64,000 nt of DNA, taken from contig JAIRNH010000040.1 in the NCBI GenBank assembly GCA_031258155.1, positions 1-64,000 on the forward strand. The letters are read 5' to 3'. The notes under the pieces were generated by a model that saw only the letters and a program-made list of their open reading frames with translations, ran no database searches and was not told the origin of the DNA. Within the stretch, counting starts at the first letter, position 1, and the number at the start of each line of letters is the position of its first letter. Below, piece after piece: positions 52,376 to 60,276 of this stretch. Position numbers and translations under genes: made by a program. The DNA comes from Helicobacteraceae bacterium (GTDB lineage: Bacteria > Campylobacterota > Campylobacteria > Campylobacterales > SZUA-545).

Positions 52376-52728
52376 TATCTCGAATCTTCATAGACGTAGC
52401 AAACGCCGTAAAGTTCGGATAGGTCTTCTAACATCGTCCAAAGATCGAGCGCCGTCAGCGTATCGAAGCGATCGATTATCGCCGCGCTCCAATCGTCGAT
52501 TTGCTTCCACGCGACCTTCTCGCGCCCGTCGCGGAATGTTTTAGAGAGCTTTTTAGCGGCGATACTAATCTGCAACAAGCCCGTCGCTATCGCGTTAAAA
52601 TACGCCGAATCGCTCGACAGCGCCGACGGATCGGCGCCGAAGCGTTTTTGCGCCGCGTAAATCTCGCCGCCTCGCTTGAGTATGAAATCGACCGTACGCG
52701 AATCGTTTGGTTGCATATTTGGTTGCAT
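52375..52728 (-). CDS. HepT-like (DUF86) protein lacking the R-X4-6-H motif
   Basis: 117 residues, all helical. The segment FNAIATGLLQISIAAKKLSK and the ending WKQIDDWSAAIIDRFDTLTA align with HepT-type RNases of MNT/HepT modules. The catalytic Arg and His fall on Ser and Asp, so RNase activity is unlikely. No MNT nucleotidyltransferase partner is present. The ATG at 52728 follows the stop of a small ORF by 5 bases; a TTG at 52764 is possible. A 12-base tandem repeat (MQPNMQPN) marks the start. Confidence 0.65.
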   Translation of the reverse strand: MQPNMQPNDSRTVDFILKRGGEIYAAQKRFGADPSALSSDSAYFNAIATGLLQISIAAKKLSKTFRDGREKVAWKQIDDWSAAIIDRFDTLTALDLWTMLEDLSELYGVCYVYEDSR

Positions 52729-52733
52729 AAGCG

Positions 52734-52877
52734 TTAAACAATCTCGCGCGCGGCGAAGTTCCAATTACGCGCTAAAGCGGCGCGATCAAACGCCTTTTTA
52801 GCGCCAAACAAAGACGAAAGCGCAATCGAACAAAAACCGATTAACGCCGCCGATCCGTCCATAAAAAACGCTTTCAC
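52734..52877 (-). CDS. Small ORF (47 aa) with hydrophobic segment
   Basis: A GTG at 52877 with AGGAG 8 bases upstream opens 47 codons that start KAFFMDGSAALIGFCSIALS and end in a basic tail with the stop at 52734. One hydrophobic stretch could be a membrane helix. A TATAAT lies 54 bases upstream. It directly precedes the HepT-like gene (5-base gap), so it is likely the first gene of this operon. No family recognised. Confidence 0.5.
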   Translation of the reverse strand: MKAFFMDGSAALIGFCSIALSSLFGAKKAFDRAALARNWNFAAREIV

Positions 52878-52930
52878 CGTTCCAACTCCTAATTATGTTC
52901 GCCCGTTTTTCGCGAGTTCAAATCGGTAAA

Positions 52931-52936
52931 ATTATA
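52931..52936 (-). promoter_or_regulatory. -10 element for the small ORF-HepT-like-ispE-smpB-comF operon
   Basis: A perfect TATAAT on the minus strand. Transcription would start near 52924, about 47 bases before the GTG at 52877. No clear -35, as is common in this phylum. Confidence 0.5.
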
Positions 52937-53048
52937 CCCAACAACGATATAAAGCGCATTTTTGCCGAAAACGCGCTTGTCGGCTTTAGTTCTCCGCGTC
53001 GGGCGTTTAAGCGCGACGTTTCGACGAGTAAACGCGGCTAAGATGTTT

Positions 53049-54324
53049 CTACCGCCCAATTTTTGCCCTAAACCATTTATAAGCGGGCTTTTCGATATAT
53101 TTATGCGAATAATGAGAGATAATCAAGGTAACAACCGCTACAAATATGGCGCCAATAATCGCTCCGCTTAAGGGTCCGAAATCAAACCGCTTAAGCAAGC
53201 GCGTCGCGAGCCAAATTATGAACGTATGAAAAATATATAACGAATAGCTAACGTCGCCAAGCCAGCTTTGCCATTTGGCGCAAAATAGTTTGCATTGGTT
53301 TTTGAGCAAAGCGCCAAGCGTTATCATCGCGCATACTAATATTTCGACAAAAACTTTACCGACGACGTTCGCGTTTTCTTGGGGCGCAATCATATAAAAA
53401 AGCGTCGCGGCAAAAATGCAATAGAATAGGCTTTTAAGAGCGATATTTGTTCGCTTGGAAAACGTCGTATCTTTATACGTTAAATAGATTCGATAGGCGA
53501 TAATGCCTAAACCTACGCCTAGCAGCCCTCTACGGATATTGTCGTTTATGACTCCGGCGTCAATTCCGAAAAACAGGCTGTCTTTGCCGCCGTAAAGATA
53601 GAACAACAACGCTAAAACAATTAAAAAATTAGCAAAATAGGCTTTATGTCTAACTACGCCGTAAAATAACGTTAATCCAACCCAAAATTCAATACCCACG
53701 CTCCAAAAAACGCCGATAAATCCGTCAAGTTTGCCCGATATTCCTTGAAACATAAAGACGTTCATTAGTATGCTATCCGCGATAGACAAATCCTGAATCA
53801 AAAATCGCCCCTTAACGATCCAAAACGCGGTTATGGCTAACGCGGAGCTTACAAATATAAGCGGATATAATCTGCCAAGCCTGAGCAAAGCAAACGATCC
53901 TAAACCAATTTTGCCCTCCTCGATCTTGGCGCCGTAAGCGTGACTCATCACAAAACCGGAAAGGATAAAGAATATATCTACGGCAAACGGAGCGCCTCTA
54001 AAAAAAATCATATCTACGGAATAACCATGCCAAGAGCCTAGCCAATGATAGATCGCTACCGAGAGCGCCGCTATTCCTCTTATAAAGTCTAACTCTAAAA
54101 ATCGGCTTGAAGGGTTTGACGGCGAAAGTTCGCCCCCCCCCCCCCCTCCTAGAAGGCGTTCTTGCGAAGTTTTTTGCGTTTATAGCGAAAGATCTTACTT
54201 GCGAAAGCCATGTTTGTTGGACGGCGGCAAACTTAGGATAACGCGACGCTATGGCGAAAAGACGGACGGAAGCGATTGGGCAAAGCGTTGATAGGGCGGC
54301 TTTAAGCCGTTCAAATACGCGCAT
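53049..54324 (-). CDS. Acyltransferase 3 (OafA/YrhL-type), phase-variable, out of frame here
   Basis: The acyltransferase frame reads LELDFIRGIAALSVAIYHW (catalytic His), then IFFRGAPFAVDIFFILSGF and about ten membrane helices to 53049. In this frame no ATG, GTG or TTG occurs before an internal ATG at 54011, which would lose the first helix and the His. An ATG at 54324 with AAGG/AAGGA upstream opens a frame that enters a G14 tract (54133-54146) one base out of phase. With G13 the two join. Target is probably O-acetylation of a surface sugar; the UDP-sugar dehydrogenase gene ends 60 bases upstream. Confidence 0.8.
54133..54146 (-). repeat. Poly-G tract (G14 on the coding strand)
   Basis: Fourteen C on the plus strand, by far the longest G/C run in the window. 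It is inside the reading frame entering the acyltransferase. Poly-G runs of 8-14 are the standard phase-variation switches of Campylobacter and Helicobacter. The true length may vary within the population or be misassembled. Confidence 0.9.
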
Positions 54325-54384
54325 ATTTTATCCTTACCTTAACGAGCGATCGACCCGCCGATCGCGTAAATAAACGCCGCCAAA

Positions 54385-55638
54385 TTATAATCGTCCGTCG
54401 ATTTGCGAACGATCATATATGCCCTTAACGTCGTAGATCGCGCCGTTTTCGTCAACAAACGATCGCGGATCAAGATTTTTGAACTCTTTATGCGCCACCG
54501 CCGCGATTAACGCGTTAAATTTTTCGCTAGGCGGCGTTTTGAAAATCTCAATTTCGCCGTATTCGCGCTTGGCTTCCTCTATATCCGCCCACGGATCGAA
54601 GACGGTAACGCGCACGCCAAACTCCTCTAACTCGCGAATAATATCGATCACGCGGGAGTTGCGAATATCCGGGCAGTTTTCCTTAAAAGTAATTCCTAAA
54701 ATTAGCGCCGTAGCGCCCTTAACGGGCGATCCTTTTTTGATAAGCAGTTTGATCGTCTGCGAGGCGACATACGCGCCCATTCCGTCGTTAATGCGTCGTC
54801 CCGATAAGATCACCTGCGGGTGATAGCCGACCGATTCGGCTTTGTGGGTTAAATAGTATGGATCGACTCCTATGCAATGCCCGCCTACAAGCCCGGGGCG
54901 AAAGGGCAGAAAGTTCCACTTTGTTCCCGCCGCCTCTAACACCTCGTTAGTATCGATTCCAAGCCGCCCAAAAATCAGCGCCAGCTCGTTCGCGAAGGCG
55001 ATGTTTATGTCGCGTTGGCTGTTTTCGATCACTTTAGCCGCCTCGGCGACCTTGATCGACGAAGCCTTAAAGGTGCCGGCGGTAATAACGCTTTTATACA
55101 GATCGTCGATCTTTTGCGCCGTTTCGGGCGTGCTGCCGCTCGTGATTTTGCGAATTTTGGAGACCGTATGCTCCTTATCGCCCGGGTTTATACGCTCCGG
55201 CGAGTAGCCGCAGTAAAAATCTTGATTAAATTTCAGACCGCTATGTTTTTCCAAAACGGGGACGCACTCCTCTTCGGTGCAGCACGGATATACGGTCGAT
55301 TCATAGACGACTATATCGCCCTTGCTTAAAACCTTGCCGACCGTTTCGCTGGCTTTGAGTAGCGGCGCTAAATCGGGGTTTTTGTGGCTGTCGATCGGCG
55401 TCGGGACGGTAACGATATAGATGTTCGCGGATTTTATATCCTCGATGTCGGCGCTGAAACTAAGCCGCGCCGAGCGCTTTAGCTGATCGCTCGTTAGCTC
55501 CAAGGTGCGATCGTAGCCGTTTTGTAACTCGTCGATTCGTTTTTGGTTTATATCAAAGCCGATCGTATCGTAATATTTGCCAAACTCCGCCGCAAGCGGC
55601 AACCCCACGTAACCCAAACCGATTAAACATATTTTCAT
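54385..55638 (-). CDS. Nucleotide-sugar dehydrogenase (UDP-HexNAc 6-dehydrogenase, TviB/WbpO/WbpA type)
   Basis: 417 residues. NAD-binding [18 protein letters not shown], the signature [14 protein letters not shown], and catalytic Cys in [18 protein letters not shown] near 256. It oxidises C6 of a UDP-sugar to a uronic acid for surface polysaccharide. Best match by eye is the UDP-GalNAcA/ManNAcA group. Upstream of the phase-variable acyltransferase on the same strand. Confidence 0.88.
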   Translation of the reverse strand: MKICLIGLGYVGLPLAAEFGKYYDTIGFDINQKRIDELQNGYDRTLELTSDQLKRSARLSFSADIEDIKSANIYIVTVPTPIDSHKNPDLAPLLKASETVGKVLSKGDIVVYESTVYPCCTEEECVPVLEKHSGLKFNQDFYCGYSPERINPGDKEHTVSKIRKITSGSTPETAQKIDDLYKSVITAGTFKASSIKVAEAAKVIENSQRDINIAFANELALIFGRLGIDTNEVLEAAGTKWNFLPFRPGLVGGHCIGVDPYYLTHKAESVGYHPQVILSGRRINDGMGAYVASQTIKLLIKKGSPVKGATALILGITFKENCPDIRNSRVIDIIRELEEFGVRVTVFDPWADIEEAKREYGEIEIFKTPPSEKFNALIAAVAHKEFKNLDPRSFVDENGAIYDVKGIYDRSQIDGRL

Positions 55639-55670
55639 GCAACGCTTTCAAATCAAGAAAAGTTTTCGAT

Positions 55671-55676
55671 ATTATC
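55671..55676 (-). promoter_or_regulatory. Possible -10 for the nucleotide-sugar dehydrogenase
   Basis: GATAAT on the minus strand in AT-rich DNA, about 33 bases before the ATG at 55638. Weak single-element evidence. Confidence 0.3.
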
Positions 55677-55845
55677 ACAGAGAGGATAAAGAGACGGCGA
55701 AATTTGCGGGCAAAGGCGGAGCGCGGTCGGTCGAAGCAAGGCGTTTTTGCGCGTTTTTTTGCCTTTTATTCGCAACTTTAAGCCTTGCGTTTCTATGATA
55801 TACGCGTGCCGTTTAGGACGCGACGCTCAATGTTAAAGGAGAATC

Positions 55846-55887
55846 TTGTCTGACCCTTATAGTAGGCGCGAGGTTAACCCTCGATGA
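55846..55887 (+). CDS. Possible 13-codon leader peptide
   Basis: AAAGGAG at 55835-55841 is followed by a TTG at 55846, 12 more codons (encoding MSDPYSRREVNPR) and a TGA that overlaps the ATG of the next gene (ATGA). The next gene has no better ribosome site of its own. This suggests a leader peptide translationally coupled to the CNNM/CorC-like gene. An inverted repeat CGAGG/CCTCG sits just before the ATG. Confidence 0.35.
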   Translation: MSDPYSRREVNPR

Positions 55888-56942
55888 CCTTTCTGCTTGT
55901 ATATCTGTTATCGGCGCTGATTATCTCGTTTATATGCTCGATTTTAGAGGCGGTTTTGCTCTCGACGACATTCAGCTATATTCAATCGCTTAGCAAGAGC
56001 AATCCAAGCGCCGCCTCCGCGCTTAAAAGAGTCAAGAAAGACGTAGATAAGTCAATTTCCGCGATTCTTACGTTAAATACGTTCGCGCATACGATCGGCG
56101 CGGCGGGAGTAGGCGCGGAAGCGCAAAAGCTCTTTGGCGACAAATATATGGCGCTTACGTCGGTTATTTTAACGCTTTTAATCCTCTACCTTTCGGAGAT
56201 CGCGCCTAAGACGATTGGCGCGAGATATTGGAAAGCCTTTGCGCCCGCGTCGGCGAAAATTATCGTCGCGCTTATTACGATCACCTATCCTTTTACGCTG
56301 CTTGCGACGTTAATCAGCAGGCTTTTTGGCAAGGATAGCGCTCACAGCCACAAAATTAGCCGCGACGAGATATTAGCGATTACGGAGCTTGGCGAGCAGA
56401 GCGGCGCGGTGCGCGAGCAGGAAGCCGATCTAATTGAAAACCTAATGACGCTTGATGCGGATAAAGTAAAAGATATTTTAACGCCTCGCAGCGTAGTTTT
56501 TGCGCTGCAGAAAGATATAAGCGTCGGCGCGGCGGCGAAAAAACCGGATATTTTTGTTCGATCGCGCGTTCCCGTATATGATCAGAGTATCGACGACGTA
56601 ATCGGCGTGGTGCATAGCAAAAAGATAATGGAAGAGGAGATACTAGAGCATAGCGATCGTAAAATAGAGGAAATTATGTTGCCGATCTTTCGTATCTCCG
56701 AAAACATTCCCGTTTTGAAGGCGCTCGATCTATTTATACGCCGTAAAGAGCATCTGTTTTTGGTGATTGACAACTACGGACAGACCGCTGGAATCGTTAC
56801 TTTGGAGGACGCGATCGAGCAACTTCTGGACGTTGATATTATGGACGAATACGATCAGGTGGAAGATATGCAGGAGTTTGCGAAACTCAAAATGAAAAAC
56901 GGGCAGAGGACTCGCGTAAGCAAGCCTTCGGACAAAAGCTAA
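55884..56942 (+). CDS. CNNM/CorC-type transporter (DUF21 + CBS pair)
   Basis: 352 residues. Three to four membrane helices form a DUF21 domain (ISFICSILEAVLLSTTFSYI, SEIAPKTIGARYWK), then a CBS pair (MTLDADKVKDILTPRSVVFA, LFLVIDNYGQTAGIVTLEDA). No CorC C-terminal domain. Family members are linked to magnesium/cobalt efflux and to ion resistance. Translation may be coupled to a 13-codon leader. Confidence 0.88.
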   Translation: MTFLLVYLLSALIISFICSILEAVLLSTTFSYIQSLSKSNPSAASALKRVKKDVDKSISAILTLNTFAHTIGAAGVGAEAQKLFGDKYMALTSVILTLLILYLSEIAPKTIGARYWKAFAPASAKIIVALITITYPFTLLATLISRLFGKDSAHSHKISRDEILAITELGEQSGAVREQEADLIENLMTLDADKVKDILTPRSVVFALQKDISVGAAAKKPDIFVRSRVPVYDQSIDDVIGVVHSKKIMEEEILEHSDRKIEEIMLPIFRISENIPVLKALDLFIRRKEHLFLVIDNYGQTAGIVTLEDAIEQLLDVDIMDEYDQVEDMQEFAKLKMKNGQRTRVSKPSDKS

Positions 56943-56980
56943 ACGGCGTTTCTTGACGCTCGCTATCGACGCCGTTTTGT
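56941..56980 (+). terminator. Intrinsic terminator behind the CNNM/CorC-like gene
   Basis: AAACGGCGT / ACGCCGTTT, 9-bp stem with a 19-base loop and a TGTTT tail, starting inside the stop codon. Confidence 0.6.
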
Positions 56981-57089
56981 TTGCGCTTCGCCGATAATTT
57001 ATTGGCAAATCGGCGCGATTATGCCCAGCCTCGCGCTCGCATATATTGAGATTTGCTAAACTATGCAATAATAATTATAAGGAAACGCG

Positions 57090-57614
57090 ATGAAGGTTTA
57101 TAAAACAAAGCAAGATTTAATAGACGAAATTAACAAAACCTATAATTTGTTTATTGCGGAATTTGCCGAAATAAACAATAAAGACATTCACGAAAGAGTT
57201 ATAGGAATCGATAAAACTCCGTCTGAAGCGCTGGCGTATCAAATCGGTTGGCTTAATTTGCTACTATCTTGGGAAAAGGACGAGTTAGCCGGTAAAAAGG
57301 TCGAAACGCCCGCGCCTAATATGAAATGGAACGAGATTGGGAAGTTGCATCGGCGTTTTTACGATGCGTATAAACAATTATCTTTGTCGGAATTGCTGAA
57401 AAAATTTGATAGCGGCAAAAACGATTTTGTTGATTGGATCGGCTCGTTAGACGAGAAGGTTTTATTTGGCGAAAATCAACGAAAGTGGGCAAGCTCGACG
57501 CCAAGTAAATGGCTGGTATGGAAGTGGCTTCACATCAATTCGGTCGCCCCGTTTATGAGTTTTCGAGGAAAAATCAGAAAGTGGAAAAAAGCAAAATGTA
57601 TCAGCGCCGTTTGA
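57090..57614 (+). CDS. ClbS/DfsB family protein (DUF1706)
   Basis: 174 residues. DLIDEINKTYNLFIAEFAEI, AYQIGWLNLLLSWEKDE and LVWKWLHINSVAPFMSFRGK fit the ClbS/DfsB four-helix family (DinB-like). ClbS protects colibactin producers by opening the cyclopropane of the toxin; most relatives have unknown roles. Clearly more AT-rich than its neighbours, so recently acquired DNA is likely. AAGGAAACGCG before ATG. Single gene. Confidence 0.8.
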   Translation: MKVYKTKQDLIDEINKTYNLFIAEFAEINNKDIHERVIGIDKTPSEALAYQIGWLNLLLSWEKDELAGKKVETPAPNMKWNEIGKLHRRFYDAYKQLSLSELLKKFDSGKNDFVDWIGSLDEKVLFGENQRKWASSTPSKWLVWKWLHINSVAPFMSFRGKIRKWKKAKCISAV

Positions 57615-57825
57615 CGTCCTCTCGCAAGCCGGATTTATCGGTCGTAATCATCCTCGTTACCTTTTGACGACGCAACCTTATCGGCGCTTGATCGCAAGGT
57701 AAGTTTAAACATAGCTTTTAATATTGTTTGCGGTTGGCGTAAATACCTATATCTTGCTCGCATTTTTTTGGGGTAGGTTTGCCGCTCTAGCAAAGAGCGA
57801 CGTTAGGAATGGTCTATATTTTTAT

Positions 57826-57910
57826 TGGTGCGGTCGAGAGGACTCGAACCTCCACGGGTCGCCCCGCCGCCGCCTGAAGACGGTGCGTCTACCAATTCCG
57901 CCACGACCGC
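57826..57910 (-). tRNA. tRNA-Leu (CAG)
   Basis: Class II cloverleaf. Acceptor GCGGTCG (57904-57910) pairs with CGACCGC (57830-57836), the D-arm is GGCGGAATTGGTAGACGC, and the anticodon stem CCGTC/GGCGG holds loop TTCAGGC. The variable arm is short and GC-rich, the T-arm is GGAGGTTCGAGTCCTC, and CCA is encoded. Anticodon CAG reads CUG. Confidence 0.93.
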
Positions 57911-57926
57911 ATATTTGAAGGGCGCG

Positions 57927-57932
57927 ATTATA
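57927..57932 (-). promoter_or_regulatory. -10 element of tRNA-Leu
   Basis: A perfect TATAAT on the minus strand, 16 bases before the tRNA 5' end. Confidence 0.6.
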
Positions 57933-58088
57933 GCCTGTCCGCGCTTACGCGCGTTCGGTTTTCGCGCTTGTCGATACCGCCGCTTCTTGAAGTTTTTATC
58001 GCCTTCAAACAAAGCGCTTTTAAAATCGCCGACAAATTACATTCAAGCGCCATTCGACGCGAGACGGCTATTTTCGCGCAAAAACGCC

Positions 58089-58116
58089 GCTTAAAGGCTT
58101 AACGCGACCTTTAAGC
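58089..58116 (-). terminator. Intrinsic terminator behind the hem operon
   Basis: Perfect 9-bp inverted repeat GCTTAAAGG / CCTTTAAGC with 10-base loop, followed on the minus strand by GGCGTTTTTG. About 130 bases after the hemC stop. Confidence 0.6.
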
Positions 58117-58246
58117 AAAAACGCGCCGTTTTACCGACCGCTAAAGACGCAAAAGCGGCTACAAACCGACTCGGCGCGTAATATCGTTTTGCGCCTTTTA
58201 AAAGCGGATCGCGGCTCGATCGGCTATTATAGGGCAAAACGGCGCG

Positions 58247-59191
58247 CTATGCTTCGCCGCCGTTCATCGCTTCGGCGCGGATTAAAACCTCTTTGGCGCC
58301 AAGCGCAAATAGTTTATCGGCGAGCGCTTTGCCGAGCGTTTTATAACCGCCGCGCTCGCCGCGAACTTCCGCCGTTAGCGTTTCCTTGCCGTTTGGTAGT
58401 CCGACTATGCCTCGCGCGTAAATCAAGCCGTCGTCGAATAGCTCCGCGCATACGCCGATCGGAGCTTGACAGCCGCCCTGCAACCTATCGACAACATCGC
58501 GTTCAATCGCGCTCTCTATCGCGGCGCGATCGTCGGTAATTGGAGCGATTAGCTCGCGCGTCGGCGAGTTTGCGGCGCACTCCAAACCCAAAACGCCCTG
58601 TCCCATCGCGGGCAACATAATATCGGTTTCGAACGGGCGGGCGTATCTAACCGCGCTCGTCAATTCTAGCCGCTGTAATCCCGCCGCCGCTAATACTATC
58701 GCGTCGAAAAGACCGTTTTTGAGCTTATCTAAACGGCTTTGCACGTTGCCGCGCAAACTTTTAATAGTTAGATCAGGACGCTTAAATAGCAGTTGCATTC
58801 GCCTGCGTAGCGAAGTCGTGCCGACGATTGCGCCTTGCGGCAGACTCTCTAGCGAATCATATTTCTCGCTAAGCAGGCAATCTCTGCGATCGGCTCGCTT
58901 GGTTACGCCGGCTAAAACCAACCCTTCGGGCAGGCGCGTCGGCAGGTCTTTAAGGCTATGCGCGGCTAGATCGGCTTCGCCGCGCAAAATCGCCTCTTCT
59001 AGCTCTTTAACAAACAACCCTTTGCCGCCTATTTTGGACAGCGGCGTATCCAAAATAACGTCGCCTTTGGTTTTGAAAACCTTAATCTCCACTTCAAGAT
59101 CGCCGTAAAAGGCTTTCAGCAGCGAAGCGATATGGTTTGCCTGCCACAGCGCAAGCTCGCTACCGCGAGAGGCGATCGCGAGCTTTCTCAC
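58247..59191 (-). CDS. hemC: Porphobilinogen deaminase (hydroxymethylbilane synthase)
   Basis: 314 residues. SRGSELALWQANHI at the start, KDLPTRLPEGL, SLRRRMQL (substrate arginines), and the dipyrromethane-binding Cys in QGGCQAPIGV near 240. Links four porphobilinogens in the haem pathway. It overlaps the DsbC-like gene by 4 bases. The set hemA-proS-hemC is conserved in the phylum. Confidence 0.96.
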   Translation of the reverse strand: MRKLAIASRGSELALWQANHIASLLKAFYGDLEVEIKVFKTKGDVILDTPLSKIGGKGLFVKELEEAILRGEADLAAHSLKDLPTRLPEGLVLAGVTKRADRRDCLLSEKYDSLESLPQGAIVGTTSLRRRMQLLFKRPDLTIKSLRGNVQSRLDKLKNGLFDAIVLAAAGLQRLELTSAVRYARPFETDIMLPAMGQGVLGLECAANSPTRELIAPITDDRAAIESAIERDVVDRLQGGCQAPIGVCAELFDDGLIYARGIVGLPNGKETLTAEVRGERGGYKTLGKALADKLFALGAKEVLIRAEAMNGGEA

Positions 59192-60276
59192 TTTGCGTTT
59201 AACGAATTTACGATCTTTTGCGTCTCTTGGCGCTTTGGATCAAATTTGCCGTTGACAAAGATCGACGGCGTGGACATAATCAGCAGTTCGGAAACGGCTT
59301 TTTGATCGATATTATAATGTTGCAACACCGCCGGCGTATTAACGTCCTTTAACTCGTATTTAGTCCCAAAAGTTTCGTTGAAGACGTTTAACGCCAGCAG
59401 ATCGTCGCCCGTCTTAACCGTGAAGTCGGTTTCATACATCGCGCGCTCGGCGTTTTTGTTTCCCGCCAAGCGAGAGGCGATCGCCGCTTTCATCAGCGTT
59501 GGAGCGACGCTGTGCGTAGGCATCGCGTAGTAATACAGGGCGATCTTGTCGGGGTTTTCGCTCGCCGCCTTTAATAAAGTCGGCATTGTTTGACGGCAAG
59601 CGGGACAGAGCGGATCGCTAAAAATAATCAATTTGTTCGCGGCGTTCTCGTTGCCCGCTATAAGATGATCGGCGCGGTAATGCTCCGCCTTAATATCGCC
59701 TTTGATCTCAAACTTAAGCGAATCGCCGTTTTCCAAGCGAATAATGTCGGGGACAATGTGATCTTTGCCCGCAAACCAAACGACGGTATCCGAAATCTCG
59801 CGCGTTTGCGTTCCCTGCTTAACGTCTATATCCCAAACCATAGCGATCGCTTCCCAACCCTCTATCTCTTTGATCGGATAGCGTTTGATCACGCGAGCCG
59901 ATTTCAACGCGGCGTTAGGATTGTTCTGCAGGCTTAAACGCGCCGTCTCGATCAGCTTTTCGTCGCTAACGGTTTTATGTTTGCCGTTTTCGATTGTTTG
60001 CATATCGTGCGTGATAAAACCTTTATAGACGTAAATCGCGCCGCCTTGACTTAGCGGGATCGTCTGTCCTTTAGGCGTAAAGGTGATGTTTATATCCAAC
60101 TTTTCCCAATTTTTTAGCCCTTTGATCGCCTCGCGTTTGATTACGCGCGAGCTATTAAAGACGACGTTTGGATTGCGCTCTAAAATGCGCGCATAAAATC
60201 CCTCGATCTCTTTGTTGGTAGCCGCGAACGCGACGCCGTTTAGCAGTATAAGCCCTGCCGCCAATATCTTTTTCAT
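59188..60276 (-). CDS. Periplasmic DsbC/DsbG-like thiol-disulphide protein with duplicated N-terminus
   Basis: 362 residues. Signal peptide (MKKILAAGLILLNGVAFA), then two copies of a repeat: NPNVVFNSSRVIKREAIKGL and NPNAALKSARVIKRYPIKEI. A thioredoxin domain with CPAC near 222 and a cis-Pro (MSTPSIFVNG) follows. Expected to reshuffle or reduce disulphides in the periplasm. The ATG at 60276 (AAAGGAGC upstream) is preferred over 60294. Overlaps proS by 4 bases. Confidence 0.85.
   Translation of the reverse strand: MKKILAAGLILLNGVAFAATNKEIEGFYARILERNPNVVFNSSRVIKREAIKGLKNWEKLDINITFTPKGQTIPLSQGGAIYVYKGFITHDMQTIENGKHKTVSDEKLIETARLSLQNNPNAALKSARVIKRYPIKEIEGWEAIAMVWDIDVKQGTQTREISDTVVWFAGKDHIVPDIIRLENGDSLKFEIKGDIKAEHYRADHLIAGNENAANKLIIFSDPLCPACRQTMPTLLKAASENPDKIALYYYAMPTHSVAPTLMKAAIASRLAGNKNAERAMYETDFTVKTGDDLLALNVFNETFGTKYELKDVNTPAVLQHYNIDQKAVSELLIMSTPSIFVNGKFDPKRQETQKIVNSLNAK

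Larger units (their letters stand above)
57911..58246. other. 336-base gene-free region
   Basis: Between tRNA-Leu and hemC. Contains the tRNA promoter at its left end and a terminator-like hairpin (58089-58116) for the hemC operon. No supported gene. Confidence 0.6.

Noticed and set aside
57784-57798. Short hairpin GCTCT/AGAGC as tRNA-Leu terminator
   Set aside because: Five base pairs and no T-run on the minus strand; too weak to call.
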